A DNA stretch of 64,000 bases from Paraburkholderia sp. Tr-20389 (lineage in GTDB: Bacteria > Pseudomonadota > Gammaproteobacteria > Burkholderiales > Burkholderiaceae): positions 1 through 64,000 of the forward strand of contig NZ_JAAGPD010000015.1 in NCBI RefSeq assembly GCF_017104565.1. The letters are read 5' to 3'. Below the pieces are notes generated by a model. The model was not told the origin of the DNA. It saw only the letters and a list, made by a program, of their open reading frames with translations, and did not search any database. The stretch's first letter is position 1. The number at the start of each line of letters is the position of its first letter. Both the position numbers and the translations under genes were made by a program. Of the stretch, positions 42,030 through 52,321 are shown piece by piece.

Positions 42030-45000
42030 ATGAATCCATCCCGCGCCTTTATCCTGCGCCCGGTCGGCACCGCCCTTCTGATGGCGGCGATCATGCTGGT
42101 CGGGCTCGTCGCACTGCGTTTTCTGCCGCTGTCCGCGCTGCCCGAAGTCGACTACCCGACCATCCAGGTGCAGACTTTCTATCCGGGCGCGAGCCCGGAC
42201 GTGATGACCTCGTCGGTGACGGCGCCGCTCGAACGCCAGTTCGGGCAGATGCCTTCGCTGAACCAGATGTCGTCGCAAAGCTCGGCCGGTTCGTCGATCA
42301 TCACGCTGCAGTTCAGCCTCGACCTGCCGCTCGACGTCGCCGAGCAGGAAGTCCAGGCGGCCATCAACGCGGCGGGCAACCTGCTGCCGTCCGACCTGCC
42401 CGCGCCGCCCATCTACGCCAAGGTCAATCCCGCCGACGCGCCCATCCTCACGCTCGCGATCACGTCGAAAACGCTGCCCCTCACGCAGGTGCAGGACATC
42501 GCCGACACGCGTCTCGCGCAGAAGATCTCGCAGGTGGCGGGCGTGGGTCTCGTGAGCCTGTCGGGCGGTCAGCGCCCCGCCGTGCGCATTCAGGCCAATC
42601 CGCGCGCGCTCGCGTCATACGGACTGAATCTCGACGATCTGCGCACCACCATTTCGAACCTCAACGTCAACACGCCGAAGGGTAACTTCGACGGCCCGAC
42701 GCGCGCCTACACGATCAATGCGAATGACCAGTTGACGGACGCCGACGCGTACAAGTCGGCCGTGGTCGCGTACAAGAACGGCCGCCCGGTGATGCTGACG
42801 GACGTCGCGACCATCGTCGCCGGCGCGGAGAACACGAAGCTCGGCGCGTGGGTCGACAGCACGCCCGCGATCATCCTGAACGTGCAGCGTCAGCCGGGCG
42901 CGAACGTGATCCAGGTGGTCGACAGCATCAAGAAGCTGTTGCCCACGCTGCAGCAGTCGCTGCCCGCCGCGCTCGACGTGCAGGTGGTCACCGACCGCAC
43001 CACCACTATCCGCGCGTCGGTGCGCGACGTGCAGTTCGAACTGCTGATGTCGGTCGTGCTGGTCGTGCTGGTGATGTATCTGTTCCTCGCGAACATCTAC
43101 GCGACCATCATTCCGAGCCTGTCCGTGCCGCTGTCGCTGATCGGCACGCTCGCCGTGATGTACCTGTGCGGCTTCTCGCTCGACAACCTGTCGTTGATGG
43201 CGCTCACCATCGCAACCGGCTTCGTGGTCGACGACGCGATCGTGATGATCGAGAACATCGCGCGCTACGTCGAGGAAGGCGACTCGCCGCTGGAAGCCGC
43301 ATTGAAGGGCTCGAAGCAGATCGGCTTCACGATCATCTCGCTGACGGTCTCGCTGATCGCCGTGCTGATTCCCCTGCTCTTCATGGGCGACGTGGTCGGG
43401 CGCCTGTTCCACGAGTTCGCGATCACGCTCGCGGTGACCATCGTCATTTCGGCCGTGGTGTCGCTCACGCTGGTGCCGATGATGTGCGCGAAGCTGCTGC
43501 GCCACACGCCGCCGAAAGAAAGCCACCGCTTCGAGGCGCGCGCGCATGCGGCCATCGACTGGGTGATCGCGCGCTACGCGGTCGCGCTCGAATGGGTGCT
43601 GAACCGCCAGCGCTCGACGCTCGTCGTCGCGCTGCTCACGCTCGTGCTGACGGCCGTGCTGTACGTCTACATTCCGAAGGGCTTCTTCCCCGTGCAGGAC
43701 ACGGGCGTGATCCAGGCGATCACACAGGCGCCGCAGTCGGTGTCGTATGCGTCGATGGCGGAACGTCAGCAGCAGCTCGCCGCCGAAATCCTGAAGAATC
43801 CGAACGTCGACAGTCTCACGTCGTTCATCGGCGTGGACGGCAGCAACATCACGCTGAACAGCGGCCGCATGCTGATCAACCTGAAGCCGCGCGACGACCG
43901 CGACGCGACGGCGAGCCAGGTGATCCGCCAGTTGCAGCGCGACACGTCGCACATTCCGGGCGCGACGCTCTACATGCAGCCGGTGCAGGACCTGACCATC
44001 GATTCGACCGTGAGTCCGACGCAGTACCAGTTCATGCTGACCGACCCGAATATCGACGAGTTCGCGACCTGGGTGCCGAAGCTGATGGAGCGTCTCGCGC
44101 AGTCGCCCGAACTCGTCGACGTCGCAACCGATCTGCAGAACAACGGCCAGTCGGTGTATGTGGAAATCGATCGCGCGTCGGCGGCACGCTACGGCATCAC
44201 GCCCGCCACCGTCGACAACGCGCTCTACGACGCATTCGGCCAGCGCATCATTTCGACGATCTTCACGCAGTCGAACCAGTATCGCGTGATTCTCGAAGCG
44301 CAGCCGCAGATGCAGCACTACACCGAGTCGCTGAACTCGATCTATCTGCCGTCGTCGACGTCGTCGGGCGGTCAGGTGCCGCTGGCTTCCATCGCGAGCT
44401 TCCACGAAAAGCCCGCGCCGCTGCTCGTCACGCACCTGAGCCAGTTCCCGGCCACCACGGTGTCGTTCAACCTCGCACCGGGCGCGTCGCTCGGCGAGGC
44501 CGTGAAGGCAATCCAGCAGGCGGAAAAGGACGTCGGCCTGCCCGCCTCCTTCCAGACGCGCTTCCAAGGCGCGGCGCTCGCGTTCCAGGCGTCGCTCTCG
44601 AACGAGCTGTTCCTGATTCTCGCCGCCATCGTCACGATGTACATCGTGCTCGGCGTGCTGTACGAGAGCTTCGTGCATCCCATCACGATCCTCTCGACGC
44701 TGCCGTCGGCGGGCGTCGGCGCGCTGCTCGCGCTGCTGGTGACGGGTCACGACCTCGACATCATCGGCATCATCGGCATCGTGCTGCTGATCGGCATCGT
44801 GAAGAAGAACGCGATCATGATGATCGACTTCGCGCTCGAAGCGGAACGCGAGCACGGCAAGCCGCCGCGCGAAGCGATCTATCAGGCGTGTCTGCTGCGC
44901 TTCAGGCCCATTCTGATGACCACCATGGCGGCACTGCTCGGCGCATTGCCGCTGATGCTCGGCACGGGCGCGGGTTCCGAACTGCGCCGCCCGCTCGGCA

Positions 45001-45179
45001 TCGCGATCGCGGGCGGCCTGATCGTGAGCCAGTTGCTGACGCTGTTCACGACGCCCGTGATCTATCTCGGCTTCGACTCGATTGCGCGGCGCCTGCGCGC
45101 GCGCTTTCATCGTGACGAGCACGGCGACTCGTCCGGCAATGGCGCCGCGCGTCCGCCCGCCACCGACGCGGACGTCTGA
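42030..45179 (+). CDS. mdtB: RND efflux transporter, MdtB-like
   Basis: A 1049-residue inner-membrane RND pump. The N-terminus [20 protein letters not shown] and [20 protein letters not shown] are HAE1-type hallmarks; [20 protein letters not shown] carries the proton-relay Asp pair of helix 4, and [20 protein letters not shown] covers the helix-10/11 region with the conserved Lys. In E. coli MdtB and MdtC form a heterotrimer exporting bile salts and novobiocin. Here mdtC follows 17 bp downstream. Confidence 0.94.
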   Translation: MNPSRAFILRPVGTALLMAAIMLVGLVALRFLPLSALPEVDYPTIQVQTFYPGASPDVMTSSVTAPLERQFGQMPSLNQMSSQSSAGSSIITLQFSLDLPLDVAEQEVQAAINAAGNLLPSDLPAPPIYAKVNPADAPILTLAITSKTLPLTQVQDIADTRLAQKISQVAGVGLVSLSGGQRPAVRIQANPRALASYGLNLDDLRTTISNLNVNTPKGNFDGPTRAYTINANDQLTDADAYKSAVVAYKNGRPVMLTDVATIVAGAENTKLGAWVDSTPAIILNVQRQPGANVIQVVDSIKKLLPTLQQSLPAALDVQVVTDRTTTIRASVRDVQFELLMSVVLVVLVMYLFLANIYATIIPSLSVPLSLIGTLAVMYLCGFSLDNLSLMALTIATGFVVDDAIVMIENIARYVEEGDSPLEAALKGSKQIGFTIISLTVSLIAVLIPLLFMGDVVGRLFHEFAITLAVTIVISAVVSLTLVPMMCAKLLRHTPPKESHRFEARAHAAIDWVIARYAVALEWVLNRQRSTLVVALLTLVLTAVLYVYIPKGFFPVQDTGVIQAITQAPQSVSYASMAERQQQLAAEILKNPNVDSLTSFIGVDGSNITLNSGRMLINLKPRDDRDATASQVIRQLQRDTSHIPGATLYMQPVQDLTIDSTVSPTQYQFMLTDPNIDEFATWVPKLMERLAQSPELVDVATDLQNNGQSVYVEIDRASAARYGITPATVDNALYDAFGQRIISTIFTQSNQYRVILEAQPQMQHYTESLNSIYLPSSTSSGGQVPLASIASFHEKPAPLLVTHLSQFPATTVSFNLAPGASLGEAVKAIQQAEKDVGLPASFQTRFQGAALAFQASLSNELFLILAAIVTMYIVLGVLYESFVHPITILSTLPSAGVGALLALLVTGHDLDIIGIIGIVLLIGIVKKNAIMMIDFALEAEREHGKPPREAIYQACLLRFRPILMTTMAALLGALPLMLGTGAGSELRRPLGIAIAGGLIVSQLLTLFTTPVIYLGFDSIARRLRARFHRDEHGDSSGNGAARPPATDADV

Positions 45180-45196
45180 GTGAAGAGGCCGAAACG

Positions 45197-48100
45197 ATGA
45201 ACCTGTCGCGCCCCTTCATTCAGCGCCCGGTCGCCACGACGTTGCTCGCGATCGGCATTGCGCTGTCCGGCCTGTTCGCCTTCGCGCAGTTGCCCGTCGC
45301 GCCGTTACCGCAGGTCGATTTTCCGACCATCTCGATTCAGGCGAGCCTGCCCGGCGCGAGTCCGGAGACGGTCGCGACGAGCGTGGCGAGCCCGCTCGAA
45401 CGGCATCTCGGCACGATTGCCGACGTCACCGAGATGACCTCGTCGAGCTCCGTCGGCTCCGCGCGCATCACGATGCAGTTCGGCCTGAACCGCAACATCG
45501 ACGGCGCCGCGCGCGACGTGCAGGCGGCCATCAATGCGGCGCGCGCCGACCTGCCCGCGAGCCTGCGCTCGAACCCGACGTATCACAAGGTCAACCCCGC
45601 CGATGCACCGATCCTGATCCTCGCGCTCACGTCGAAGACGATGACGGCGGGCCAGTTGTACGACTCGGCGGCGACCGTGCTGCAACAGTCGCTGTCGCAG
45701 GTGGACGGGGTTGGCGAAGTCGACGTGAGCGGCTCGGCGAATCCCGCCGTGCGCGTCGAACTGGAGCCGCAAGCACTGTTCCACTACGGCATCGGCCTGG
45801 AGGACGTGCGCGCGGCGCTGGCATCGGCGAACGCGAACAGCCCGAAGGGGTCGATCGAATTCGGCCCGAACCGTGTCCAGCTCTACACCAACGACCAGGC
45901 GAAGCAAGCGTCGCAGTACAAGGATCTGGTGATCGCGTATCGCGACGGCGCCGCCGTGCATCTATCCGATGTCTCGGAAGTGGTCGATTCCGTCGAAGAT
46001 CTGCGCAACCTCGGCCTGATGAACAACCAGCGCTCGGTGCTCGTGATCCTGTACCGGCAGCCGGGCGCGAACATCATCGAAACCATCGACCGCGTGAAGG
46101 CGATGATTCCGCAATTGAAGGCGTCGTTGCCCGCCGCCGTCGAAGTCACGCCGACGGCCGACCGCTCCACTACCATTCGGGCGTCGCTGAAGGACACGCA
46201 ATACACGCTGATGATCGCCGTCGCGCTCGTCGTGATGGTCGTGTTCCTGTTCCTGCGCAACTGGCGCGCCACGCTGATTCCGAGCGTCGCCGTCCCCATC
46301 TCGATCATCGGCACGTTCGCGGCGATGTATCTGCTCGGCTTTTCGATCGACAACCTGTCGCTGATGGCGCTGACCATCGCGACGGGCTTCGTCGTCGACG
46401 ACGCGATCGTCGTGCTGGAGAACATCGAGCGGCACATCGAGAGCGGTATGCCGCGCATGAAGGCGGCCTTCGTCGGCGCGCGCGAGGTCGGCTTCACGGT
46501 GATGTCGATCAGCATTTCGCTGGTTGCCGTGTTCCTGCCCATTCTGCTGATGGGCGGCATCGTCGGGCGCCTCTTCCGCGAGTTCGCGCTGACGCTGTCG
46601 CTCGCGATCGGCGTGTCGCTGATCGTGTCGCTGACGCTCACGCCGATGATGTGCTCGCGCCTGCTGTTCGAGCCGCATGAGAAAAAGGAAGAAGGCCGCT
46701 TCGCGCGCGGGCTCGAGCGCGGCTTCAACTGGATGCAGCGCGGCTATGCACGCACGCTCGGCTGGTCGCTGCGTCATCCGCTGCTGATCCTGATGGTGCT
46801 GCTGATCACCATCGCACTGAACATCTGGCTCTACATCATCGTGCCGAAGGGCTTTTTCCCGCAGCAGGACACAGGGCGGCTCGTCGGCGGCATTCAGGCC
46901 GACCAGTCGACGTCGTTCCAGGCGATGAAAGTGAAGTTCTCCGAGATGATGAAGATCGTCCAGGCGAATCCCGCTGTCGACAGCGTGGTGGGCTTCACGG
47001 GTGGACGGCAGACCAATTCGGGCTTCATGTTCGTGTCGCTCAAGCCGAAGTCCGAGCGCAAGATTTCCGCCGATCAGGTGATCCAGCAGTTGCGCGCGCC
47101 GCTGGCCGACGTCGCGGGCGCGCGCACCTTCCTGCAGGCCGTGCAGGACATCCGCGTCGGCGGCCGGCAGTCGAACGCGCAGTATCAGTTCACGCTGCTG
47201 TCGGACACCACGTCCGACCTGTACAAATGGACGCCGCTGCTGACTGAGGCGCTGCAAAAGCGCCCCGAACTCGCCGATGTGAATTCGGACCAGCAGCAAG
47301 GCGGACTCGAAGCGATGGTGACGATCGACCGCGCGACGGCTGCGCGTCTGAACATCAAGCCCGCGCAGATCGACAACACCTTGTACGACGCGTTCGGTCA
47401 GCGGCAGGTCTCGACGATCTACAACCCGCTGAACCAGTATCACGTCGTGATGGAAGTCGCGCCGAAATACTGGCAGAGCCCCGACATCCTCAGCCAGGTC
47501 TGGATCAGCACGTCGGGCGGCAGCGCGAGCGGCGCGCAGTCGACCAACGCGACGGCGGGCACGGTGACATCGGCGGCGACGTCGAAGGCAACGACGGGCG
47601 GCACGGCGGGCACGACGGCGTCGATCGCGTCGGACGCCGCGCGGAATCTGGCGAACAACTCGATTGCGGCGAGCGGCAAGTCGAGCGCGTCGACGGGTGC
47701 GGCCGTGTCGACGTCGAAGGAAACGATGATTCCGCTGTCCGCGATCGCGAGCTTCGGGCCGGGCACGACGCCGCTTGCGGTGAATCACCAGAGCCAGTTC
47801 GTCGCGTCGACGATCTCGTTCAATCTGCCGCCGGGCAAGTCGTTATCGGACGTGACGCAGATCATCTACCAGACGATGGCCGAGATCGGCATGCCGGGGA
47901 CGATACATGGCAGCTTCCAGGGCACGGCGCAGGCGTTCCAGCAATCGATGTCCGACCAGCCGATTCTGATTCTCGCGGCGCTCGCGGCCGTGTATATCGT
48001 GCTGGGCATTTTGTACGAGAGCTACATCCATCCGCTGACGATTCTGTCGACGCTGCCGTCGGCGGGGGTGGGTGCGCTGCTGGCGCTGCTGCTGTTCAAT

Positions 48101-48490
48101 ACGGAGTTCAGCATCATCGCGTTGATTGCGGTGATATTGCTGATTGGCATCGTGAAGAAGAACGCGATCATGATGGTCGATTTTGCGATCGACGCGTCGC
48201 GCAAGGGGCTTTCTTCGCGTGATGCGATCGAGCAGGCCTGTTTGCTGCGGTTTCGGCCGATCATGATGACCACCTGCGCCGCGATGCTCGGCGCGCTGCC
48301 GTTGGCGTTCGGGCGCGGTGAAGGCGCTGAACTCCGGGCGCCGCTCGGGCTCGCGATCGTGGGTGGGTTGATCGTTAGTCAGATGCTGACGCTCTATACC
48401 ACGCCCGTCGTTTATCTTTATATGGATCGGATTCGGGTTCGGTGGGAGGCGCGGCGTGGGCGCCGCCGGGGTGCGCAGCCGACCAGTTGA
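45197..48490 (+). CDS. mdtC: RND efflux transporter, MdtC-like, with low-complexity insert
   Basis: A 1097-residue RND pump, second transporter of the mdtABC operon. [20 protein letters not shown] and [20 protein letters not shown] are family hallmarks, as is [20 protein letters not shown]. MdtC proteins are usually about 1025-1040 residues; an insert of about 70 residues at about 770-842 is Ser/Thr/Ala/Gly-rich ([35 protein letters not shown]) and lies in the periplasmic docking/porter region just before [14 protein letters not shown] precedes the ATG. No outer-membrane factor gene follows; the palindromic element begins right after the stop. Confidence 0.93.
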   Translation: MNLSRPFIQRPVATTLLAIGIALSGLFAFAQLPVAPLPQVDFPTISIQASLPGASPETVATSVASPLERHLGTIADVTEMTSSSSVGSARITMQFGLNRNIDGAARDVQAAINAARADLPASLRSNPTYHKVNPADAPILILALTSKTMTAGQLYDSAATVLQQSLSQVDGVGEVDVSGSANPAVRVELEPQALFHYGIGLEDVRAALASANANSPKGSIEFGPNRVQLYTNDQAKQASQYKDLVIAYRDGAAVHLSDVSEVVDSVEDLRNLGLMNNQRSVLVILYRQPGANIIETIDRVKAMIPQLKASLPAAVEVTPTADRSTTIRASLKDTQYTLMIAVALVVMVVFLFLRNWRATLIPSVAVPISIIGTFAAMYLLGFSIDNLSLMALTIATGFVVDDAIVVLENIERHIESGMPRMKAAFVGAREVGFTVMSISISLVAVFLPILLMGGIVGRLFREFALTLSLAIGVSLIVSLTLTPMMCSRLLFEPHEKKEEGRFARGLERGFNWMQRGYARTLGWSLRHPLLILMVLLITIALNIWLYIIVPKGFFPQQDTGRLVGGIQADQSTSFQAMKVKFSEMMKIVQANPAVDSVVGFTGGRQTNSGFMFVSLKPKSERKISADQVIQQLRAPLADVAGARTFLQAVQDIRVGGRQSNAQYQFTLLSDTTSDLYKWTPLLTEALQKRPELADVNSDQQQGGLEAMVTIDRATAARLNIKPAQIDNTLYDAFGQRQVSTIYNPLNQYHVVMEVAPKYWQSPDILSQVWISTSGGSASGAQSTNATAGTVTSAATSKATTGGTAGTTASIASDAARNLANNSIAASGKSSASTGAAVSTSKETMIPLSAIASFGPGTTPLAVNHQSQFVASTISFNLPPGKSLSDVTQIIYQTMAEIGMPGTIHGSFQGTAQAFQQSMSDQPILILAALAAVYIVLGILYESYIHPLTILSTLPSAGVGALLALLLFNTEFSIIALIAVILLIGIVKKNAIMMVDFAIDASRKGLSSRDAIEQACLLRFRPIMMTTCAAMLGALPLAFGRGEGAELRAPLGLAIVGGLIVSQMLTLYTTPVVYLYMDRIRVRWEARRGRRRGAQPTS

Positions 48491-48579
48491 TGGTGGGTGC
48501 TGTTTTTGCCTTCTCGGCGCGGGCTTCGCCGGTTGGGTTTCGGTCTTGTCTTCGGCTTTTTGCTTTTGCTTTTGCTTTT

Positions 48580-48727
48580 GCTTTCGCTGGCATCCGCGAT
48601 TTCACGTCGATGTTCATGCGTTGCCCCTGTGCGGGGCGGCACTCACTTTCTTTGCCGCCGCAAAGAAAGTAAGCAAAGAAAGCGGGCTAACACCGCCAGC
48701 CCTTGTTCTTGCCTGCGGGCCCCCAAC
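48580..48727 (+). repeat. Left inverted-repeat arm of copy A
   Basis: Runs from GCTTTCGCTGG through TTGCCCCTGTGCGGGGCGGC to CGGGCCCCCAAC. Complementary to 49093-49240 apart from two positions. Confidence 0.85.
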
Positions 48728-49092
48728 GGGTCCCGCACTCCACACGGCAACACTTTGTTTTACGCCCGTTGCCACCGCCTTGAACAGGCGCATCACCCAC
48801 TCCAGTCACCCGTAGCGCAGCCAGCGGCAGCGAACGGTTTGCGACGCCCAGGTGGCAAACTGTGTGTAGGTTGTCGCACCGTATGCGTTGGCGATCCTAC
48901 GACACCGATCCCGCTTTTCAGTCCGGAGTGGTGCATTTGCGTCGAGACGGCCTACACACAGTTTGCCACCTGGGCGGCAGTGGACGCCTGGTAACGCGGG
49001 TCGTGACGCGGGAGTGTGAAGAGGGTGATGCGTGCCTTAGCGCGTTGGCAACGCGCGAAAACAAGTGCGTTGCCGCCTGAAGCGTAAGAACT

Positions 49093-49240
49093 GTTGGGGG
49101 CCCGCAGGCAAGAACAAAGGCTGGCGGTGTTAGCCCGCTTTCTTTGCTTACTTTCTTTGCGGCGGCAAAGAAAGTAAGTGCCGCCCCGCACAGGGGCAAC
49201 GCATGAACATCGACGTGAAATCGCGGATGCCAGCGAAAGC
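49093..49240 (-). repeat. Right inverted-repeat arm of copy A
   Basis: Reverse complement of the left arm with two mismatches; ends GCCAGCGAAAGC beside a 13-bp tandem repeat. Confidence 0.85.
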
Positions 49241-49310
49241 GAAAGCAAAAAGCGAAAGCAAAAAGCGAAAGCAAAAAGCGAAAGCAAAAAGCGAAAGCAA
49301 AAAGCGAAAG
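49239..49310 (+). repeat. 13-bp tandem repeat at the right end of copy A
   Basis: Five copies of GCGAAAGCAAAAA (49239-49303) plus a partial sixth. It extends outward from the terminal GCGAAAGC of the arm. The left end of the copy has TTTGCT hexamer repeats instead. Confidence 0.9.
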
Positions 49311-49360
49311 GCAAGAGACCAAAACCCAAACAGCGACTGCGTCGCAGACAAGAAAAAACC

Positions 49361-49825
49361 TTAAAGCTTCTGCACCATTGCCAGATCAAAAATTCTGACC
49401 CACTGCCGAGCCTCGCGCTCGGACCTCATCGGCAGACGCCACTCAGGATGCGCGGCATCTTTCACCTCGAGTTTCACCTGCCAGCGCTCGCCATCCCGCA
49501 CGGGCTGCGCCCCGCGAAGATCGGCAAAGATATACGAACCGCGCAAACCGGCGACCTGCATGTCGCACAACCGCTTGCCGGCAGCAAGCCGTACACCGCC
49601 CCACTCCCCCTTGATCTCATGGGTCCAGTCGCCGTCGCGAATGTTCGCCGAGACTTCCTTGTGGCGGCGCCACCACCACGCAAGCGCCGCGAGCACCAGC
49701 GCGGCAAAAAGAATCGCCACGCCCACGGCAACGCCAAAGCCAAAATGCGCGGACAGCACATGAAACGCCTGCACACAACCGTAAATCAAGGCGATCAGGG
49801 CAAACAGCGCGACGACAATCGGCAT
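49361..49825 (-). CDS. Membrane protein with cytosolic domain, unknown function
   Basis: 154 residues: two N-terminal hydrophobic helices (MPIVVALFALIALIYGCVQA; VAVGVAILFAALVLAALAWW) and a soluble domain of about 95 residues beginning RRHKEVSANIRDGDWTHEIK and ending EREARQWVRIFDLAMVQKL. The latter part has a strand-rich, helix-capped pattern reminiscent of a small PH-like fold, but that is a guess. No family is recognised. It is convergent with mdtC, the palindromic element lying between them. Confidence 0.72.
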   Translation of the reverse strand: MPIVVALFALIALIYGCVQAFHVLSAHFGFGVAVGVAILFAALVLAALAWWWRRHKEVSANIRDGDWTHEIKGEWGGVRLAAGKRLCDMQVAGLRGSYIFADLRGAQPVRDGERWQVKLEVKDAAHPEWRLPMRSEREARQWVRIFDLAMVQKL

Positions 49826-49959
49826 GGCTCGTGTCCGGCAAGTGCGCTACAGCAGCAGGAAATGCATCCGTTCACGCGAAGCAAACGGCACGTAGAGAAA
49901 AGCGCGGCGCGTGAGGCGCATGAAGCTGCACCACCCACCCGCCACGCGGTCAAAAGCCC

Positions 49960-50523
49960 TTATGGCTGCTTATGCGTCGCCGCCCACTGCTTCAACGCCT
50001 GCATCGTGTTCTCGACATGCTTGTCAGGCGAGAGACTCGTGTACTCGTAAATAATCTTGCCGTCAGGCGCAATCACATACGACACACGGTTCGCCATCGA
50101 CGCATGCATCGGCAGCCCCGCGTCGTACGCGTTGATGACCTTCGAGTCGGGATCGGCGGCCACCGGGAATTTGCTGCGGCATTCGCTGACCGAGAACTTC
50201 GTCAACGTGTCGATATTGTCGTGCGACACGCCGATCACCGTCGCGCCGTACTTCTTGTATTCGTCGACGGCCTCCGCGAATTCATGTGCCTCGATCGTGC
50301 AACCCTTCGTGAACGCGGCCGGATAGAAGTACAGGACGACAGGGCCTTTCTTCAACGCATCGGCAAGCGCATACGTATAAGTCTTGCCGCCCAGCGATGC
50401 CTGCGTCGTGAAGTCAGGTGCGTCGTCGCCCGGCTTCAGCGTGGCGGACGCCGTCAGCGCATGCAGCGACAAACCCGCGCACAGCAAAGCCGCCAGCGCG
50501 AACGGCACAATCTTTTGCTTCAT
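49960..50523 (-). CDS. Exported peroxiredoxin (AhpC/TSA, BCP-like)
   Basis: A 187-residue protein: signal peptide MKQKIVPFALAALLCAGLSL with cleavage around ASA, then a thioredoxin-fold peroxiredoxin. FYPAAFTKGCTIEAHEFAEA holds the peroxidatic Cys (about 75) with the conserved Thr and downstream Glu; a second Cys (about 115, SVSECRSKFPVAAD) could be resolving. It would reduce hydroperoxides in the periplasm. The ATG at 50523 follows GAGGA; an upstream extension would disrupt the signal peptide. Monocistronic. Confidence 0.9.
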   Translation of the reverse strand: MKQKIVPFALAALLCAGLSLHALTASATLKPGDDAPDFTTQASLGGKTYTYALADALKKGPVVLYFYPAAFTKGCTIEAHEFAEAVDEYKKYGATVIGVSHDNIDTLTKFSVSECRSKFPVAADPDSKVINAYDAGLPMHASMANRVSYVIAPDGKIIYEYTSLSPDKHVENTMQALKQWAATHKQP

Positions 50524-50668
50524 CTCGAGTCCTCGAATCGTGAGCGCACGGTCTCCGTGCATCGGCTTCGCGACGCCATCCATCACGCGGCATCGCGACC
50601 TTCAGCTTCCGTCCCATATTGGATCACGTTTGACGTTTGCGCGTCGGCGTGCAGCGCAGAGCCGTGAA

Positions 50669-52003
50669 TCACTCAACCAGATGCGCGCCGAACCACGCGG
50701 CCGCCGACAGATTCAACTCGGCGAGCACGATCGGCGTGAGCGCAGCGAACTCTTCCAGCGACTGCGCGCTCGCAATCGCCGCAGCATCCTGCGCCTCGCC
50801 CGCCGCTTCCGCGATGCTCAACAGCGCACCCATCGGCCCCGCGCGCTCGACGATCGCATCGCGAATCAGCGGCGACAGATCGAGCGGATCGAGCGTCGCG
50901 TCCGGCGTCGAATCGACAAGCACATGCACCAGCGAGAACACGCCCGTCATGAACGCCGCGTCGGCGAAGGCCTCGTCGTTCGGGTGAATCCAGCGCGCGG
51001 CCAGCTCCATGAAGCGCGCGCGCGTACCCGCCAGTTGCACGAGGGGATCGGAGCGCCAAGGCAGTTCGCCGATGCCCGCGTAGAGCAGCAACTGCGCCCA
51101 GCGCGCGATCTGCCGCGTGCCCGTCGCGATGATCGCCTCGCGCAGCGACGCGATATTGCGCCCCAGGCCGAATGCGCTGGAATTAACGAGCCGCAGCAAC
51201 TGCATCACCACATTCGGATTGCGCTTCAGCTCGGCTTCGAGTTCGACGATGCCCGCATCGCGCGCGAGCAGCGCCAGCAGGCGCAACAGCGACGTGCGCG
51301 ACGAACGCGTGCGGCGCGTCGACAGCACCTGCGGCCGCGCGAAGAAGTAACCCTGGAACAGGTCGAAGCCCAGCTCGCGGGCGAGCGCGAAGTCTTCGCG
51401 CGTCTCGACCTTCTCGGCGATCAGCGTCTTGCCGTGCCTGGCGAGCGCCTGCGTGAGGCCCGGCAATTGGGCGCGGTCCGTCTCCAGAAAATCGACCTTG
51501 ACGATATCCGCATACGGCAGCGCGGCATACAGATTCGGCGACAGTTCGCACACGTCGTCGAGCGCGACGCGAAAACCCGCGCGGCGCAATTCGTCGATGC
51601 GGGCAATGAGCCGCTCGTCGAACTCGACCGTCTCGAGAATTTCGAGCACGAAGCGCTCGGGCTCCATCAAATGCACGATGTCGTCGAACAGCAGATCGCG
51701 GCCGATGTTCACGAAGCCACGGTGCGAGCCGAGCACGGACGGCACGCCGATGCTGCCGATCGTGCGCACCACGACCTGGGCCGTGGCCTGCGCGTCGTCG
51801 GACACTTCCGCGTAGTTGTGCGCGCTGCCGCGAAACAGCAGCTCGTAAGCATGCAACGCGCCATCGCGGTCGAGGATCGGCTGACGCCCGACATAGACGA
51901 ACTGCGCCGAAGAGATCGCTTCGTCCGCATCTTCCTCGGCGCCTGCTTGCGCAAACGTTTGGAGGCGGCCGGCATCGTCAGTGTCTTGATACGGATCAGG
52001 CAT
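50669..52003 (-). CDS. EAL-HDOD signalling protein with degenerate EAL domain
   Basis: 444 residues in the YuxH/CdgJ layout: an N-terminal EAL-like domain (about 35-240) and a C-terminal HDOD domain (about 240-440). Catalytic positions are eroded: YELLFR replaces EAL-x-R, DDVCELSPNL replaces the DDFGTG motif and AEKVETR replaces AEGVE, so phosphodiesterase activity is unlikely. The HDOD part shows LKRNPNVVMQLLRLVNSSAF and REAIIATGTRQIARW. Such proteins act through protein contacts in motility and virulence control. Divergent from the PAS-GGDEF-EAL gene. Confidence 0.9.
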   Translation of the reverse strand: MPDPYQDTDDAGRLQTFAQAGAEEDADEAISSAQFVYVGRQPILDRDGALHAYELLFRGSAHNYAEVSDDAQATAQVVVRTIGSIGVPSVLGSHRGFVNIGRDLLFDDIVHLMEPERFVLEILETVEFDERLIARIDELRRAGFRVALDDVCELSPNLYAALPYADIVKVDFLETDRAQLPGLTQALARHGKTLIAEKVETREDFALARELGFDLFQGYFFARPQVLSTRRTRSSRTSLLRLLALLARDAGIVELEAELKRNPNVVMQLLRLVNSSAFGLGRNIASLREAIIATGTRQIARWAQLLLYAGIGELPWRSDPLVQLAGTRARFMELAARWIHPNDEAFADAAFMTGVFSLVHVLVDSTPDATLDPLDLSPLIRDAIVERAGPMGALLSIAEAAGEAQDAAAIASAQSLEEFAALTPIVLAELNLSAAAWFGAHLVE

Positions 52004-52321
52004 TTTTCACAGCTTGAATTCTGAAAACGGCTTGCATGCGGGGCTTGCATCGGGGGCTTGCCGCCCCGCCTCATCTGGCGGATTAACGGAACGCCCTGGC
52101 CGCCACTTTAGCGGAATCCCTCCGACCATGTACAGGCGCCGAGCGGCTTTCCATTCCTTACCATATGTTATGGCGCCTTTTATGTCCAACGGCTAAAGAT
52201 TCCGCTGAAAACGTCGATAACCCGTTCTGATGGACGGCCTCGCGCCTGCCCCGATTCGGCCAGCCGACGGGCACCGCAGCGACGTCCAGCCTCAAGACGA
52301 ACCGGGTAGTCAGCGATACAC
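52004..52321. other. Divergent promoter region in the signalling cluster
   Basis: 318 bases between the EAL-HDOD gene and the PAS-GGDEF-EAL gene. It holds the FliA promoter at 52194-52220. On the minus strand, TAAAG at 52106-52110 with TCCGTTAA at 52083-52090 is a weak FliA-like pair with spacing one base too long. Confidence 0.5.
52194..52220 (+). promoter_or_regulatory. Sigma-28 (FliA) promoter
   Basis: TAAAGATT-N11-GTCGATAA matches the flagellar consensus TAAAGTTT-N11-GCCGATAA at 14 of 16 positions with exact spacing, about 100 bp upstream of the PAS-GGDEF-EAL start. Confidence 0.75.

Larger units (their letters stand above)
48507..49352. repeat. Palindromic dispersed element, copy A
   Basis: A non-coding element of about 0.85 kb between mdtC and a convergent minus-strand gene. 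Arms at 48580-48727 and 49093-49240 are inverted repeats matching at 146 of 148 positions. Inside, a 26-bp perfect inverted repeat (48845-48870 with 48951-48976) brackets an 80-bp centre. Each arm contains a further 11-bp hairpin (ACTTTCTTTGC, loop CGCC). It ends near a GCGAC-TGC-GTCGC hairpin (49333-49345). A second copy lies in the same orientation at 58466-59263, and the cores align without net gap over 571 bp. No transposase or convincing protein is encoded. Confidence 0.85.

Noticed and set aside
42615-45122. An 835-codon minus-strand open frame opposite mdtB
   Set aside because: Composition is His/Arg/Asp-rich and repetitive, typical of antisense frames; MdtB on the plus strand is unambiguous.
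45962-47788. A 608-codon minus-strand open frame opposite mdtC
   Set aside because: Same reason as the mdtB antisense frame; no ribosome-binding site or recognisable domain.
49239-49310. CRISPR-like array
   Set aside because: The 13-bp units are contiguous with no spacers and no cas genes are present; this is a simple tandem repeat.
48497-49389. Several short open frames within the palindromic elements (for example those with CPCAGRH and LPPQRK)
   Set aside because: They occur on both strands of both copies because the DNA is palindromic, start inside hairpins and have no consistent ribosome-binding site.
52083-52110. Second FliA promoter on the minus strand for the EAL-HDOD gene
   Set aside because: The two boxes match partly, but spacing is 12 rather than 11 and the -10 box has two mismatches; too weak to list.
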